From: an uncultured Eubacteriales bacterium
GTDB lineage: Bacteria; Bacillota; Clostridia; Christensenellales; Aristaeellaceae
DNA: 20,560 bases
NCBI GenBank assembly: GCA_900553295.1
Contig: USCR01000027.1
Span: 1 to 20,560 of the forward strand
Reading direction: 5' to 3'
The notes under the pieces are model-generated. The model searched no databases. It saw only the letters and a list, made by a program, of their open reading frames with translations, and was not told the DNA's origin. Each line of letters opens with the position of its first letter. The first letter of the stretch is position 1. This document shows positions 14,141 through 20,560 of this stretch, piece after piece. Position numbers and translations under genes: made by a program.

Positions 14141-14734
14141 TTGATCGCCTTTGAAGAGAGCAAAACACGCATCAACCTCATGCGGGCCTTTGCGGGGGAA
14201 AGTCAGGCCCGAAACCGCTACACCTTTGCCGCTGCGCTGGCCCGGCAAAACCGCCTGGAGGTTGTGGCACGCACCTTTGATTTTACTGCCGGTCAGGAAA
14301 AGGAGCATGCGGAAATCTTTTATCAATTTCTCGCACCCATGAATGGCAGCAATATCCTCATGGATGCCGGCTTCCCCGTGAACACCGAGCAAAATGTTCC
14401 CGCACAGCTGCGCGCCGCGGTGCACAACGAAACGGAGGAGTGCAACACAGCCTATCCGGAGTTTTCCCGGATTGCCCGGGAGGAAGGCTTTGGACGTATT
14501 GCGGACGCCTTTGCGGCCATTGCCACCATTGAGGGCACCCATGCCCAGCGCTTCACACGCTTTGCCGACGCCCTGGAATCCGGGGAGCTGTTCAGCATCC
14601 GCGGAGAAACGGCCTGGCTGTGCCTGAACTGCGGCCATGTGCACTTTGGCCCCGAAGCGCCTAAGGTTTGTCCCGTATGCAGCCACGACCAGGGCTATAT
14701 GATTCGCGCGGATTTGAAACCCTTCGTCTGCTAA
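14141..14734 (+). CDS. Rubrerythrin
   Basis: This is a non-haem diiron peroxidase that reduces hydrogen peroxide in the cytoplasm of anaerobes, taking electrons through its rubredoxin domain. I place the start at TTG 14141 (197 aa) because GGAAGGGAG (14124-14132) lies eight bases upstream and the N-terminus then begins MIAFEESKTRINLMRAFAGE like family members. Upstream ATGs (14105, 14114, 14120) lack this fit. The diiron domain shows E20 (AGESQARNRY), E53 and H56 (EKEHAE), E97/E100 (NETEE) and E131/H134 (IEGTHAQRF). The rubredoxin-like C-terminus has C161xxC164 and C177xxC180. It is a single gene bounded by terminators. No PerR-type box was found in the upstream 130 bases. Confidence 0.95.
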   Translation: MIAFEESKTRINLMRAFAGESQARNRYTFAAALARQNRLEVVARTFDFTAGQEKEHAEIFYQFLAPMNGSNILMDAGFPVNTEQNVPAQLRAAVHNETEECNTAYPEFSRIAREEGFGRIADAFAAIATIEGTHAQRFTRFADALESGELFSIRGETAWLCLNCGHVHFGPEAPKVCPVCSHDQGYMIRADLKPFVC

Positions 14735-14755
14735 GTTTCCCTTGGCCTCCTGCGC

Positions 14756-14798
14756 AGCGGAGTGGAGCAGCCACAAGGCACTCCACTCCGCTGTTATT
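14756..14798 (+). terminator. Terminator after rubrerythrin
   Basis: AGCGGAGTGGAG (14756-14767) pairs perfectly over 12 bp with CTCCACTCCGCT (14781-14792), loop 13 bases, followed by a T-rich stretch (GTTATTTG). Its position 21 bases after the rubrerythrin stop fits. Confidence 0.82.
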
Positions 14799-14807
14799 TG
14801 TTCCACG

Positions 14808-14847
14808 AAAAAAAGCGCGCTGCGGCATATATTTGGCCGTGGCGCGC
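14808..14847 (-). terminator. Strong intrinsic terminator reading on the - strand
   Basis: GCGCGC (14815-14820) pairs with GCGCGC (14842-14847), and CGGC (14823-14826) pairs with GCCG (14836-14839). On the - strand the stem is followed by a run of seven T (A run 14808-14814). It is the final stop for transcripts from the ABC importer operon. Confidence 0.82.
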
Positions 14848-14854
14848 AGACTGC

Positions 14855-14933
14855 AAAAAACTCCGGGGGAGATGCTGGAGGAGCCGAAGCCCCTCCGTCC
14901 TTCATTCGTATCCGCCGGCTTTGCTGGCGGAGT
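14855..14933 (-). ncRNA. Candidate structured RNA / attenuator-like leader of alternative hairpins
   Basis: On the - strand the RNA can form TCCGCC/GGCGGA around a GC(T)-loop (14911-14931), an 8-bp stem with a UUCG loop (14877-14896), and an outer ACTCCG/CGGAGT stem (14928-14933 with 14860-14865). The outer stem overlaps the first hairpin, so the two compete. A T tract (A run 14855-14860) follows. It could be a compound terminator or a dispersed repeat rather than a functional RNA. Confidence 0.35.
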
Positions 14934-15008
14934 GGGTTGCTGATTTTGCAAGTAAAATCAATTGCTTACAAATGTGGACGACCGCTGGTGTGCTGAGCTC
15001 TCTTCCAG

Positions 15009-15028
15009 GAAAAAGTGGTGGAACCACT
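15009..15028 (-). terminator. Short hairpin terminator after the substrate-binding gene
   Basis: AGTGGT-TCC-ACCACT on the - strand (15014-15028) is followed by TTTTT-CC. The 6-bp stem with a three-base loop is weak, but the T tract abuts it, 40 bases after the gene stop. The stronger terminator is at 14808-14847. Confidence 0.5.
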
Positions 15029-15067
15029 GATTCGGTACGCCGCACGCTGCCGCTTTGGGGTGAAGCG

Positions 15068-16108
15068 TTATTCTGCGGCTTCCTCGGGTAGCGTAATGCC
15101 AAGCTCCGGAGCCAGCTGCTTCACAAAGCGCATGTCCACCAGTTCCTCATAGCTCCATTTCCCTTGGAAAATACCGCTGTTTTCCAGCACATCCATGTTG
15201 GTCTCCACGGCCTGGCGGCTGATCCAACCGTCCACACTCCAGAGCTGATCTTCCCAGGCGCGGTTCAGCGCTGCGTCGCGCCCCTCCTGGGTCAGGGTGG
15301 AGAATTCCTTTTCCAGTACCCGGGCCGCCATTTCATGGTCTTCCTGGACGGCTACCAATGCTTTCATCATGGCCCGCACGAAGGCCAGGCAGGTTTCCGG
15401 ATCGTTTTCAATGGTGGAGCGACGCACGCCGATGACCGAGTAGGAGTAGTCCCCAAGGTCCGGGAATTTCACGAAGGGCTCTTCCCAGATGCCCGCGGTG
15501 ACGCCTTCGCTGATCTGCGGTTCACCGCCGTTGCCGATGTCCCCCTGGCCATATTGGAGCATGGAGGTTACGGTGGAGGCGTCGGCGTTCTCCAGCAGGG
15601 TTACGTCTTTATCGGGGTCCAGCCCCACATTTTGCAGAAGGTAGCGGGTAAGCAGATTGGGACTGCCGCCGTACCGGCCCGCGATGATGGTTTTGCCCTT
15701 GAGGAAGGCGGCCATGTCCTCATCACTGTCCGAGGCCGGCGCCAGGCCCTTGCGCGCAAACAGGTAGACATTGGCCCGGTTGACGCAGTTGACGATGCCC
15801 ACCACCGGGTCGCTGTTGCCCTGGTTGGCCAGGCAGTTGGAGTCCACGCCGCCGATGACCGCAAAGGCATCGCCGCTGACCACGGCGGTCACATGGGCGC
15901 CGCCGGTGGCCTGCACCACGTTGACCTCCAGGCCCTCCTGGGCAAAGTAGCCTTCATGGATGGCTACATAGAGCGGCAGATAGCCGATCAGGTGCACCGG
16001 CTCGGAGACGGTGAGCTTTTTCAGCTCCTGGGCGGAGGCGGCCCCCATACCCAGGGTCAGGGCAAGGGCCAGCGCCAGGCAGAGACAGAGCAGACGTTTC
16101 CAGTTCAT
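15068..16108 (-). CDS. ABC transporter substrate-binding protein, NMT1/SsuA-like
   Basis: This extracytoplasmic protein captures substrate and delivers it to the permease encoded just before it in the operon. The start is ATG 16108 (346 aa), because GGGAGG lies eight bases upstream. The TTG at 16114 is too close to that RBS. A type I signal peptide fits residues 1-26 (basic MNWKRLL, hydrophobic LCLCLALALALTLG, cleavage after ASA), and the mature protein starts QELKKLTVSEPVHLIGYLPL, as in SsuA/THI5-like proteins. There is no lipobox cysteine at the usual place, which is unusual for a monoderm importer. The substrate is not evident: sulfonates, thiamine precursors, nitrate/taurine-like compounds or others all use this family. 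It comes 34 bases after the permease stop. Confidence 0.88.
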   Translation of the reverse strand: MNWKRLLCLCLALALALTLGMGAASAQELKKLTVSEPVHLIGYLPLYVAIHEGYFAQEGLEVNVVQATGGAHVTAVVSGDAFAVIGGVDSNCLANQGNSDPVVGIVNCVNRANVYLFARKGLAPASDSDEDMAAFLKGKTIIAGRYGGSPNLLTRYLLQNVGLDPDKDVTLLENADASTVTSMLQYGQGDIGNGGEPQISEGVTAGIWEEPFVKFPDLGDYSYSVIGVRRSTIENDPETCLAFVRAMMKALVAVQEDHEMAARVLEKEFSTLTQEGRDAALNRAWEDQLWSVDGWISRQAVETNMDVLENSGIFQGKWSYEELVDMRFVKQLAPELGITLPEEAAE

Positions 16109-16142
16109 GGGCAAAACCTCCCTCGCTTTGATTCCGGCATGC

Positions 16143-16955
16143 TTAGGTACGCTGTGCCGACCATCTTTTGCCCAGAGCCTTTTCCAGCAGCACTACGCTC
16201 CCGTACATGACGATGGACAGCAGTGAGAGCACCACTACGCCCACCCAGACCAGCTTGAGGTCAAAGGTGGTGCCGGCATAAACGATCATACGCCCCAGGC
16301 CCCGATCTGATGCAATGAATTCTCCCACAATGGCTCCCGCCATGCTCAGCGCGATGTTTACCCGCAGGCCGGAGATGATCCACGGCATGGCAGAGGGCAC
16401 TACCACATGGGAGAAGACCCGCAACCGTCCCGCACCCAGGGAGAACATCAGCGTTTCCAGGGCAGGGTCCACGCTGCGCACGCCGCCATAGGCGGAAATG
16501 GCCGCCGTGACCACCGTCATCAGGAAAGCCAGCACCACCTTGGAGGGAAAACCAATACCAAAGAGAATCACCAGCACCGGCGCCAGCGCCAGCTTGGGCA
16601 AGGCATTGAGCACAATCAGGTAGGGCTCGGATACCAGCGCCACACGGCGGGAGAACCAGAACAGCAGCCCTACCGCCGACCCTACCACCGTGCCCAGCAC
16701 AAAGCCCAGCAGCGTGGACGCCCCGGTATACACAATGTCCGCCCACAGGTTGCCCTGTTGCCATTTCACCACTGCGGTCTGAAAAATTTGTGTGGGACTG
16801 GAAAAATAGAAACCATCAATCCATCCCAGCCGTGCACCCGCCTCCCACAGCACCAGCAGCGCCAGCAGGATTCCCCAGCGCCACAGCTGCACCACCGGTG
16901 AACGGCGCACCCGCTGATCCCGTACCCCGGACGGGGTTTCACCCGTTGCTTTCAT
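16143..16955 (-). CDS. ABC transporter permease, NitT/TauT/SsuC-like
   Basis: This 270-aa integral membrane protein forms the substrate channel, probably as a homodimer. Hydrophobic segments are visible at about residues 27-45 (LWRWGILLALLVLWEAGARL), 75-100, 115-150, 185-210 and 235-260, six spans being usual. The cytoplasmic coupling loop (EAA type) is SLGAGRLRVFSHVVVPSAMP with WIISGLRV after it. Its ATG is preceded by AGGAGGAGGG on the - strand and overlaps the ATPase stop by 17 bases, so translation is coupled to the ATPase gene. Length and motif match the NitT/TauT permease family. Confidence 0.93.
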   Translation of the reverse strand: MKATGETPSGVRDQRVRRSPVVQLWRWGILLALLVLWEAGARLGWIDGFYFSSPTQIFQTAVVKWQQGNLWADIVYTGASTLLGFVLGTVVGSAVGLLFWFSRRVALVSEPYLIVLNALPKLALAPVLVILFGIGFPSKVVLAFLMTVVTAAISAYGGVRSVDPALETLMFSLGAGRLRVFSHVVVPSAMPWIISGLRVNIALSMAGAIVGEFIASDRGLGRMIVYAGTTFDLKLVWVGVVVLSLLSIVMYGSVVLLEKALGKRWSAQRT

Positions 16956-17730
16956 GGCCCGTACCCTCCTCCTGGAGCAGGAGCTCCAGCAATTCTTTTT
17001 TCATTCCCATTACCTCGGGGGAGGCAAGCATATCCACGGTCCGTGGCCTGGGCAACGGCACGGTCAGCTGCCTGCGCACGCGTCCCGGCCGTGGGCTAAG
17101 CACCAGGATCTGGTCGGAGAGAAAAATGGCTTCTTCCACGTCGTGGGTGACGAGCAGAATGGTTTTATGAAAGGTTTGCCATACATCCGTAAGACCCAAC
17201 TGCAGCTGCAAGCGCGTCAAGGCGTCCAGCGCGCCGAAGGGTTCGTCCAGCAGCAGCACTTCCCGCTCGGTCAGCAGCGTGCGCAGCAGCGCGGCGCGCT
17301 GGCGCATACCGCCGGAAAGTTCATGGGGTTTGCGTTTTTCAAAGCCCTTGAGGCCGTAGCGCTCCATGAGCGCCCGGGCTTGCTGCAAGGCGTCTTCCCT
17401 GGGCACATGGCGTAGCCGTGCCCCCAGAATAATGTTATCCTGAATGCTGCGCCAGGGCAGCAGCAAATCCTTTTGTAGCATGTAGCCCACCTGACCGGGC
17501 TTGCCAATCACCGAGCGGCCGTCCAGCAGCACGTTGCCGCAGTCTGGGCGCATCAGTCCGGCAATGATGTTGAACAGGGTGGATTTTCCGCACCCGCTGG
17601 GCCCTAGCAGGGATGTAAAGCCGCCTCCAGGTACCTGAAAGGTAATCTGTTCCAGGGCGGGCACCATGCCTTCGCCGTCCCCGAAGGCCTTTGTTACGCC
17701 CTGCACCTCCACTTTTGAAAGGCCGGACAT
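16939..17730 (-). CDS. ABC transporter ATP-binding protein, NitT/TauT/SsuB-like
   Basis: This protein hydrolyses ATP on the cytoplasmic face to drive the permease at 16143-16955. I chose ATG 17730 (263 aa), which has AGGAAG six bases upstream and leaves a normal-length ATPase. The longer open frame upstream is noncoding and crosses the terminator at 17834. Motifs are intact: Walker A GPSGCGKST (43-51), Q-loop Q86 (VGYMLQKDLLLPW), signature LSGGMRQRAA (138-147), Walker B VLLLDEPFGALD (158-169) and switch H196 (LVTHD). The QKDLLLPW region is typical of the NitT/TauT/SsuB group. It is first in a three-gene operon. No recognised riboswitch or clear promoter is seen in the 100 bases upstream. Confidence 0.94.
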   Translation of the reverse strand: MSGLSKVEVQGVTKAFGDGEGMVPALEQITFQVPGGGFTSLLGPSGCGKSTLFNIIAGLMRPDCGNVLLDGRSVIGKPGQVGYMLQKDLLLPWRSIQDNIILGARLRHVPREDALQQARALMERYGLKGFEKRKPHELSGGMRQRAALLRTLLTEREVLLLDEPFGALDALTRLQLQLGLTDVWQTFHKTILLVTHDVEEAIFLSDQILVLSPRPGRVRRQLTVPLPRPRTVDMLASPEVMGMKKELLELLLQEEGTGHESNG

Positions 17731-17833
17731 GTCACACTTCCTTCCCGGGCAAGGCCGATTGCACGCCTCGCCTTCACCAGCAGGATATGCCTCCCGGGCG
17801 CAAAGGTGCGGCGCGAAGCCGGAAGCGGAACGC

Positions 17834-17864
17834 AAAAAAGGGAGCCGGAAGGAATTCCGGCTCC
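17834..17864 (-). terminator. Strong terminator between malic enzyme and the ABC operon
   Basis: GGAGCCGGAA (17841-17850) pairs perfectly with TTCCGGCTCC (17855-17864), loop 4 bases. On the - strand it is followed by CCTTTTTTGCG (A run 17834-17839). It ends 19 bases after the malic enzyme stop and separates it from the ABC genes. Confidence 0.93.
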
Positions 17865-17882
17865 AGGGTGCATAGTATGTTT

Positions 17883-19055
<1,173 letters not shown>

Positions 19056-19066
19056 GGCATTTCACC

Positions 19067-19513
19067 TCACTGCAGGCGGCTGGTCAGCACCTGGTTGACC
19101 AGGGCGCTGTCCGCCTTGCCCTTGACCCGGGGCATCAGGGTTTTCATAATCAGGCCCTTCTCCTTGGCCGTGGGCGCGGAGAGATTCAGCTCCGCCAGCA
19201 CCTGATCCACCACCGCGGCGATTTCCTCCCGGTCCATCATCCGGGGCGCAAATTCCTGATACACGGCAATGCGCGCGGTGTTTTCCTGGATTACGTCCTC
19301 CCGGCCCGCGGGGGCGGTGTCGATGGCTTCCTGGCACTGCTTGATCTCCTTGAGCACCACGGCGTTTTCCTCTTCCTCGGTGAGGTCGGCCCGCTTGTCA
19401 ATGGCCTTGTTTTTCAGGGCGCTCAGGAGCATGGAAAGGGACTCCTTGCGCTCCTTGTTCTTATCCTTCATGGCTTGCATCATAGCGGCACGAACCGTAT
19501 CAATCTTAGACAA
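19067..19513 (-). CDS. yqeY: YqeY/GatB-related domain protein
   Basis: This 148-aa protein is the small free-standing relative of the C-terminal domain of the amidotransferase subunit GatB, thought to bind tRNA. Its cellular job is not well defined. It begins at TTG 19513 with AAAGGATG upstream. The nearby ATG is out of frame. The N-terminus MSKIDTVRAAMMQAMKDKNK, the central EEIKQCQEAID-type helix (here EIKQCQEAID) and the C-terminal LIMKTLMPRVKGKADSALVN match the family layout, including the final G-(x)-D helix region. It is the first gene of the yqeY-malic enzyme unit and is transcribed divergently from the methyltransferase gene, using promoters that overlap at their -35 boxes. Confidence 0.93.
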   Translation of the reverse strand: MSKIDTVRAAMMQAMKDKNKERKESLSMLLSALKNKAIDKRADLTEEEENAVVLKEIKQCQEAIDTAPAGREDVIQENTARIAVYQEFAPRMMDREEIAAVVDQVLAELNLSAPTAKEKGLIMKTLMPRVKGKADSALVNQVLTSRLQ

Positions 19514-19546
19514 TTGTGCTCATCCTTTCTTTTCCGGCATGGCAAT

Positions 19547-19575
19547 AGTTTACTCCTTGCGCGGGGCTTTGTCTA
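19547..19575 (-). promoter_or_regulatory. Promoter of yqeY (reads leftward)
   Basis: On the - strand TAGACA (-35, + bases 19570-19575), 17 bp, TAAACT (-10, + bases 19547-19552). The leader would be about 27 nt. It shares the GTCTAGAC palindrome (19571-19578) with the rightward promoter. Confidence 0.6.
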
Positions 19576-19602
19576 GACTTTGCACGGGAAAACAGGTATA
19601 CT
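19574..19602 (+). promoter_or_regulatory. Promoter of the 23S rRNA methyltransferase gene (reads rightward)
   Basis: TAGACT (-35, 19574-19579), 17 bp, TATACT (-10, 19597-19602). Transcription would begin near 19609, right at the RBS, giving a leader of about 16 nt. The -35 overlaps that of the yqeY promoter by two bases. Confidence 0.6.
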
Positions 19603-19624
19603 GGGAGCAAAAGGAGGCTGAACC

Positions 19625-20461
19625 ATGCAATCCAAGCGGGAACGGTTCTTTCAGGCGGCGGAGGGGCTGCATGCCTTGCGGTGCCCGGTGTGCGGCGGAG
19701 CGCTGGCACGCCAAGGGGAAGGTCTGGCCTGTGCCCAGGGGCATACCCGGGACGTGAACCGGAAGGGATATGTGCACCTGTTGAGCCGCCCCCATCCCAC
19801 CTATTACGATCAGGAGCTGTTTCAGGCCCGGCGCCAGGTGTTCGCGTCGGGCTGCTACCTGCCTGTGGTGGAGGCTGTGGAGGAACTCCTGCCGGAGGGC
19901 CCCCAGCGCATCCTGGACGCGGGCTGCGGGGAGGGGTACTACCTGGCACAGCTGCTGTCACGCCATCCCGCGTGGCAGGGCGCGGGGGTGGACATCAGCA
20001 AGGAAGCCATTGAAAAGGCTACGGATTGGCCCTGCGAGGCCGTGTGGTGCGTGGGAGACCTGGGACGCCTTCCCTTTGCGGAGAGAGCCTTTACGGCTGT
20101 GCTGGATGTGCTGACCCCCGCAAACTATGGGGAGTTTCGCCGGGTACTGGCTCCCGGAGGACGTCTGGTGAAGGTATACCCGGGGCCGGAATACCTGCAG
20201 GAGATACGCCGGGCGCGGCATATGCCGCTGTATGAAGATGCCGAGGTGGGGGAATACCTCTCTGCTCATTGCTATGTGGAAGCCCGGCGGCATGTGCATG
20301 TACATGTGCCCGTAACGCCGGAACTGTGGCACGCCTTTGTGTGGATGACGCCGCTGAACCAGGACCTTCCCCCCGCGCAGAAGGAAGCGCTGGCCGCGCA
20401 CCCGGCGGAAACCGTCACCCTGGATCTGCACCTGGCGGCAGGAACCATGCCAACCGAATAA
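19625..20461 (+). CDS. rlmA: 23S rRNA (guanine)-N1-methyltransferase, RlmA family
   Basis: This enzyme methylates N1 of a guanine in the 23S rRNA helix 35 loop (G745 or the neighbouring G748, depending on subtype), using S-adenosylmethionine. It is 278 aa. ATG 19625 follows AAAAGGAGG (19609-19617) at seven bases. The N-terminal zinc finger shows C20, C23, C36 and H40, with the family stretch GHTRDVNRKGYVHLL after it. SAM motif I is ILDAGCGEGYYLAQL (96-110), followed by GVDIS and then DVLTPANYGEFRRVLAPGG. The length is normal. The subtype cannot be fixed from sequence alone. A hairpin follows at 20464. Confidence 0.92.
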   Translation: MQSKRERFFQAAEGLHALRCPVCGGALARQGEGLACAQGHTRDVNRKGYVHLLSRPHPTYYDQELFQARRQVFASGCYLPVVEAVEELLPEGPQRILDAGCGEGYYLAQLLSRHPAWQGAGVDISKEAIEKATDWPCEAVWCVGDLGRLPFAERAFTAVLDVLTPANYGEFRRVLAPGGRLVKVYPGPEYLQEIRRARHMPLYEDAEVGEYLSAHCYVEARRHVHVHVPVTPELWHAFVWMTPLNQDLPPAQKEALAAHPAETVTLDLHLAAGTMPTE

Positions 20462-20463
20462 GC

Positions 20464-20505
20464 AAACGCCCGCCGGATGGCATGATAACCATTCGGCGGG
20501 CGTTT
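20464..20505. terminator. Bidirectional hairpin after rlmA
   Basis: AAACGCCCGCCG (20464-20475) pairs with CGGCGGGCGTTT (20494-20505), with added inner pairing ATGG/CCAT around a small loop. The arms themselves carry A- and T-rich ends but no long T tract follows. It would slow or stop transcription from both sides. Confidence 0.65.
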
Positions 20506-20512
20506 CAGCGTG

Positions 20513-20542
20513 TCGAAAAAGTGGCGGATGCCACTTTTTCGA
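20513..20542. repeat. Perfect 13-bp inverted repeat, bidirectional terminator or dispersed repeat
   Basis: TCGAAAAAGTGGC (20513-20525) is paired with GCCACTTTTTCGA (20530-20542) around a GGAT loop. The arms contain A5 and T5 tracts, as in two-way terminators. It lies eight bases after the previous hairpin. Such exact compact units are also often genome-wide repeats. Confidence 0.7.
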
Positions 20543-20560
20543 GGAAGCAAATTCGGTCAA

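Larger units (their letters stand above)
14735..15067. other. 333-bp convergent intergenic region rich in hairpins
   Basis: No ORF with an RBS is visible. The region holds the rubrerythrin terminator (+), two - strand hairpin/T-tract elements (14808-14847 and 14855-14933) and a short hairpin (14999-15028) beyond the ABC substrate-binding gene. A UUCG-loop stem lies at 14877-14896 when read on the - strand. See the separate entries. Confidence 0.75.

Noticed and set aside
17731..17834. Guanidine-I (ykkC) riboswitch before the NitT/TauT-type ABC operon
   Set aside because: A CCCGGGAGG stretch recalls the 3' end of that motif, but the conserved 5' elements are absent, so I do not call it.

Overview
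The window looks like a chromosomal segment of a GC-rich, anaerobic Firmicute (Clostridia-like). The reasons are strong GGAGG-type ribosome binding sites, frequent TTG/GTG starts, a rubrerythrin, an M18 aminopeptidase and a YqeY/malic-enzyme pair. The species cannot be named from the sequence.

Bases 1 to about 8,540 are prophage or a prophage remnant, all on the + strand. It opens with the tail of an unidentified gene. A self-contained small-protein unit follows at 150-715: a perfectly consensus TTGACA-17-TATAAT promoter with palindromes over the spacer and -10, three tiny ORFs (38, 38 and 62 aa) and a strong intrinsic terminator. Then come the packaging genes: small terminase, large terminase and a P22-like portal. 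These are followed directly by a tail-tip-like protein, a tail-fibre/receptor-binding protein with a collar-like C-terminus, and two small fibre-associated proteins. No capsid, scaffold, connector, tape-measure, holin, endolysin or integrase gene is present between the portal and the host genes, so this is either a deleted prophage or a reduced element that depends on genes elsewhere.

Bases 8,690 to 14,800 (+ strand) are host genes: an M18 aminopeptidase with its own extended -10 promoter, a large SWIM-SNF2 helicase, a GNAT acetyltransferase and a rubrerythrin, several of them followed by hairpin terminators. Bases 14,735 to 15,067 form a convergent intergenic region rich in hairpins, with T-tract terminators facing both ways.

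Bases 15,068 to 19,513 are on the - strand. In transcription order they hold yqeY and malic enzyme (tightly coupled), a strong terminator, and then an ABC importer operon of the NitT/TauT/SsuABC type (ATPase, permease, substrate-binding protein). From 19,514 to 19,624 yqeY and an rlmA-type 23S rRNA methyltransferase diverge from promoters whose -35 boxes overlap on a GTCTAGAC palindrome. The window ends with two near-perfect hairpins.

The best candidate for an undescribed system is the small-protein unit at 150-715. It carries a cationic amphipathic peptide, a single-span membrane peptide and an AbrB-like small protein, arranged like a phage moron or a toxin-antitoxin/exclusion cassette. The function is inferred from layout only.
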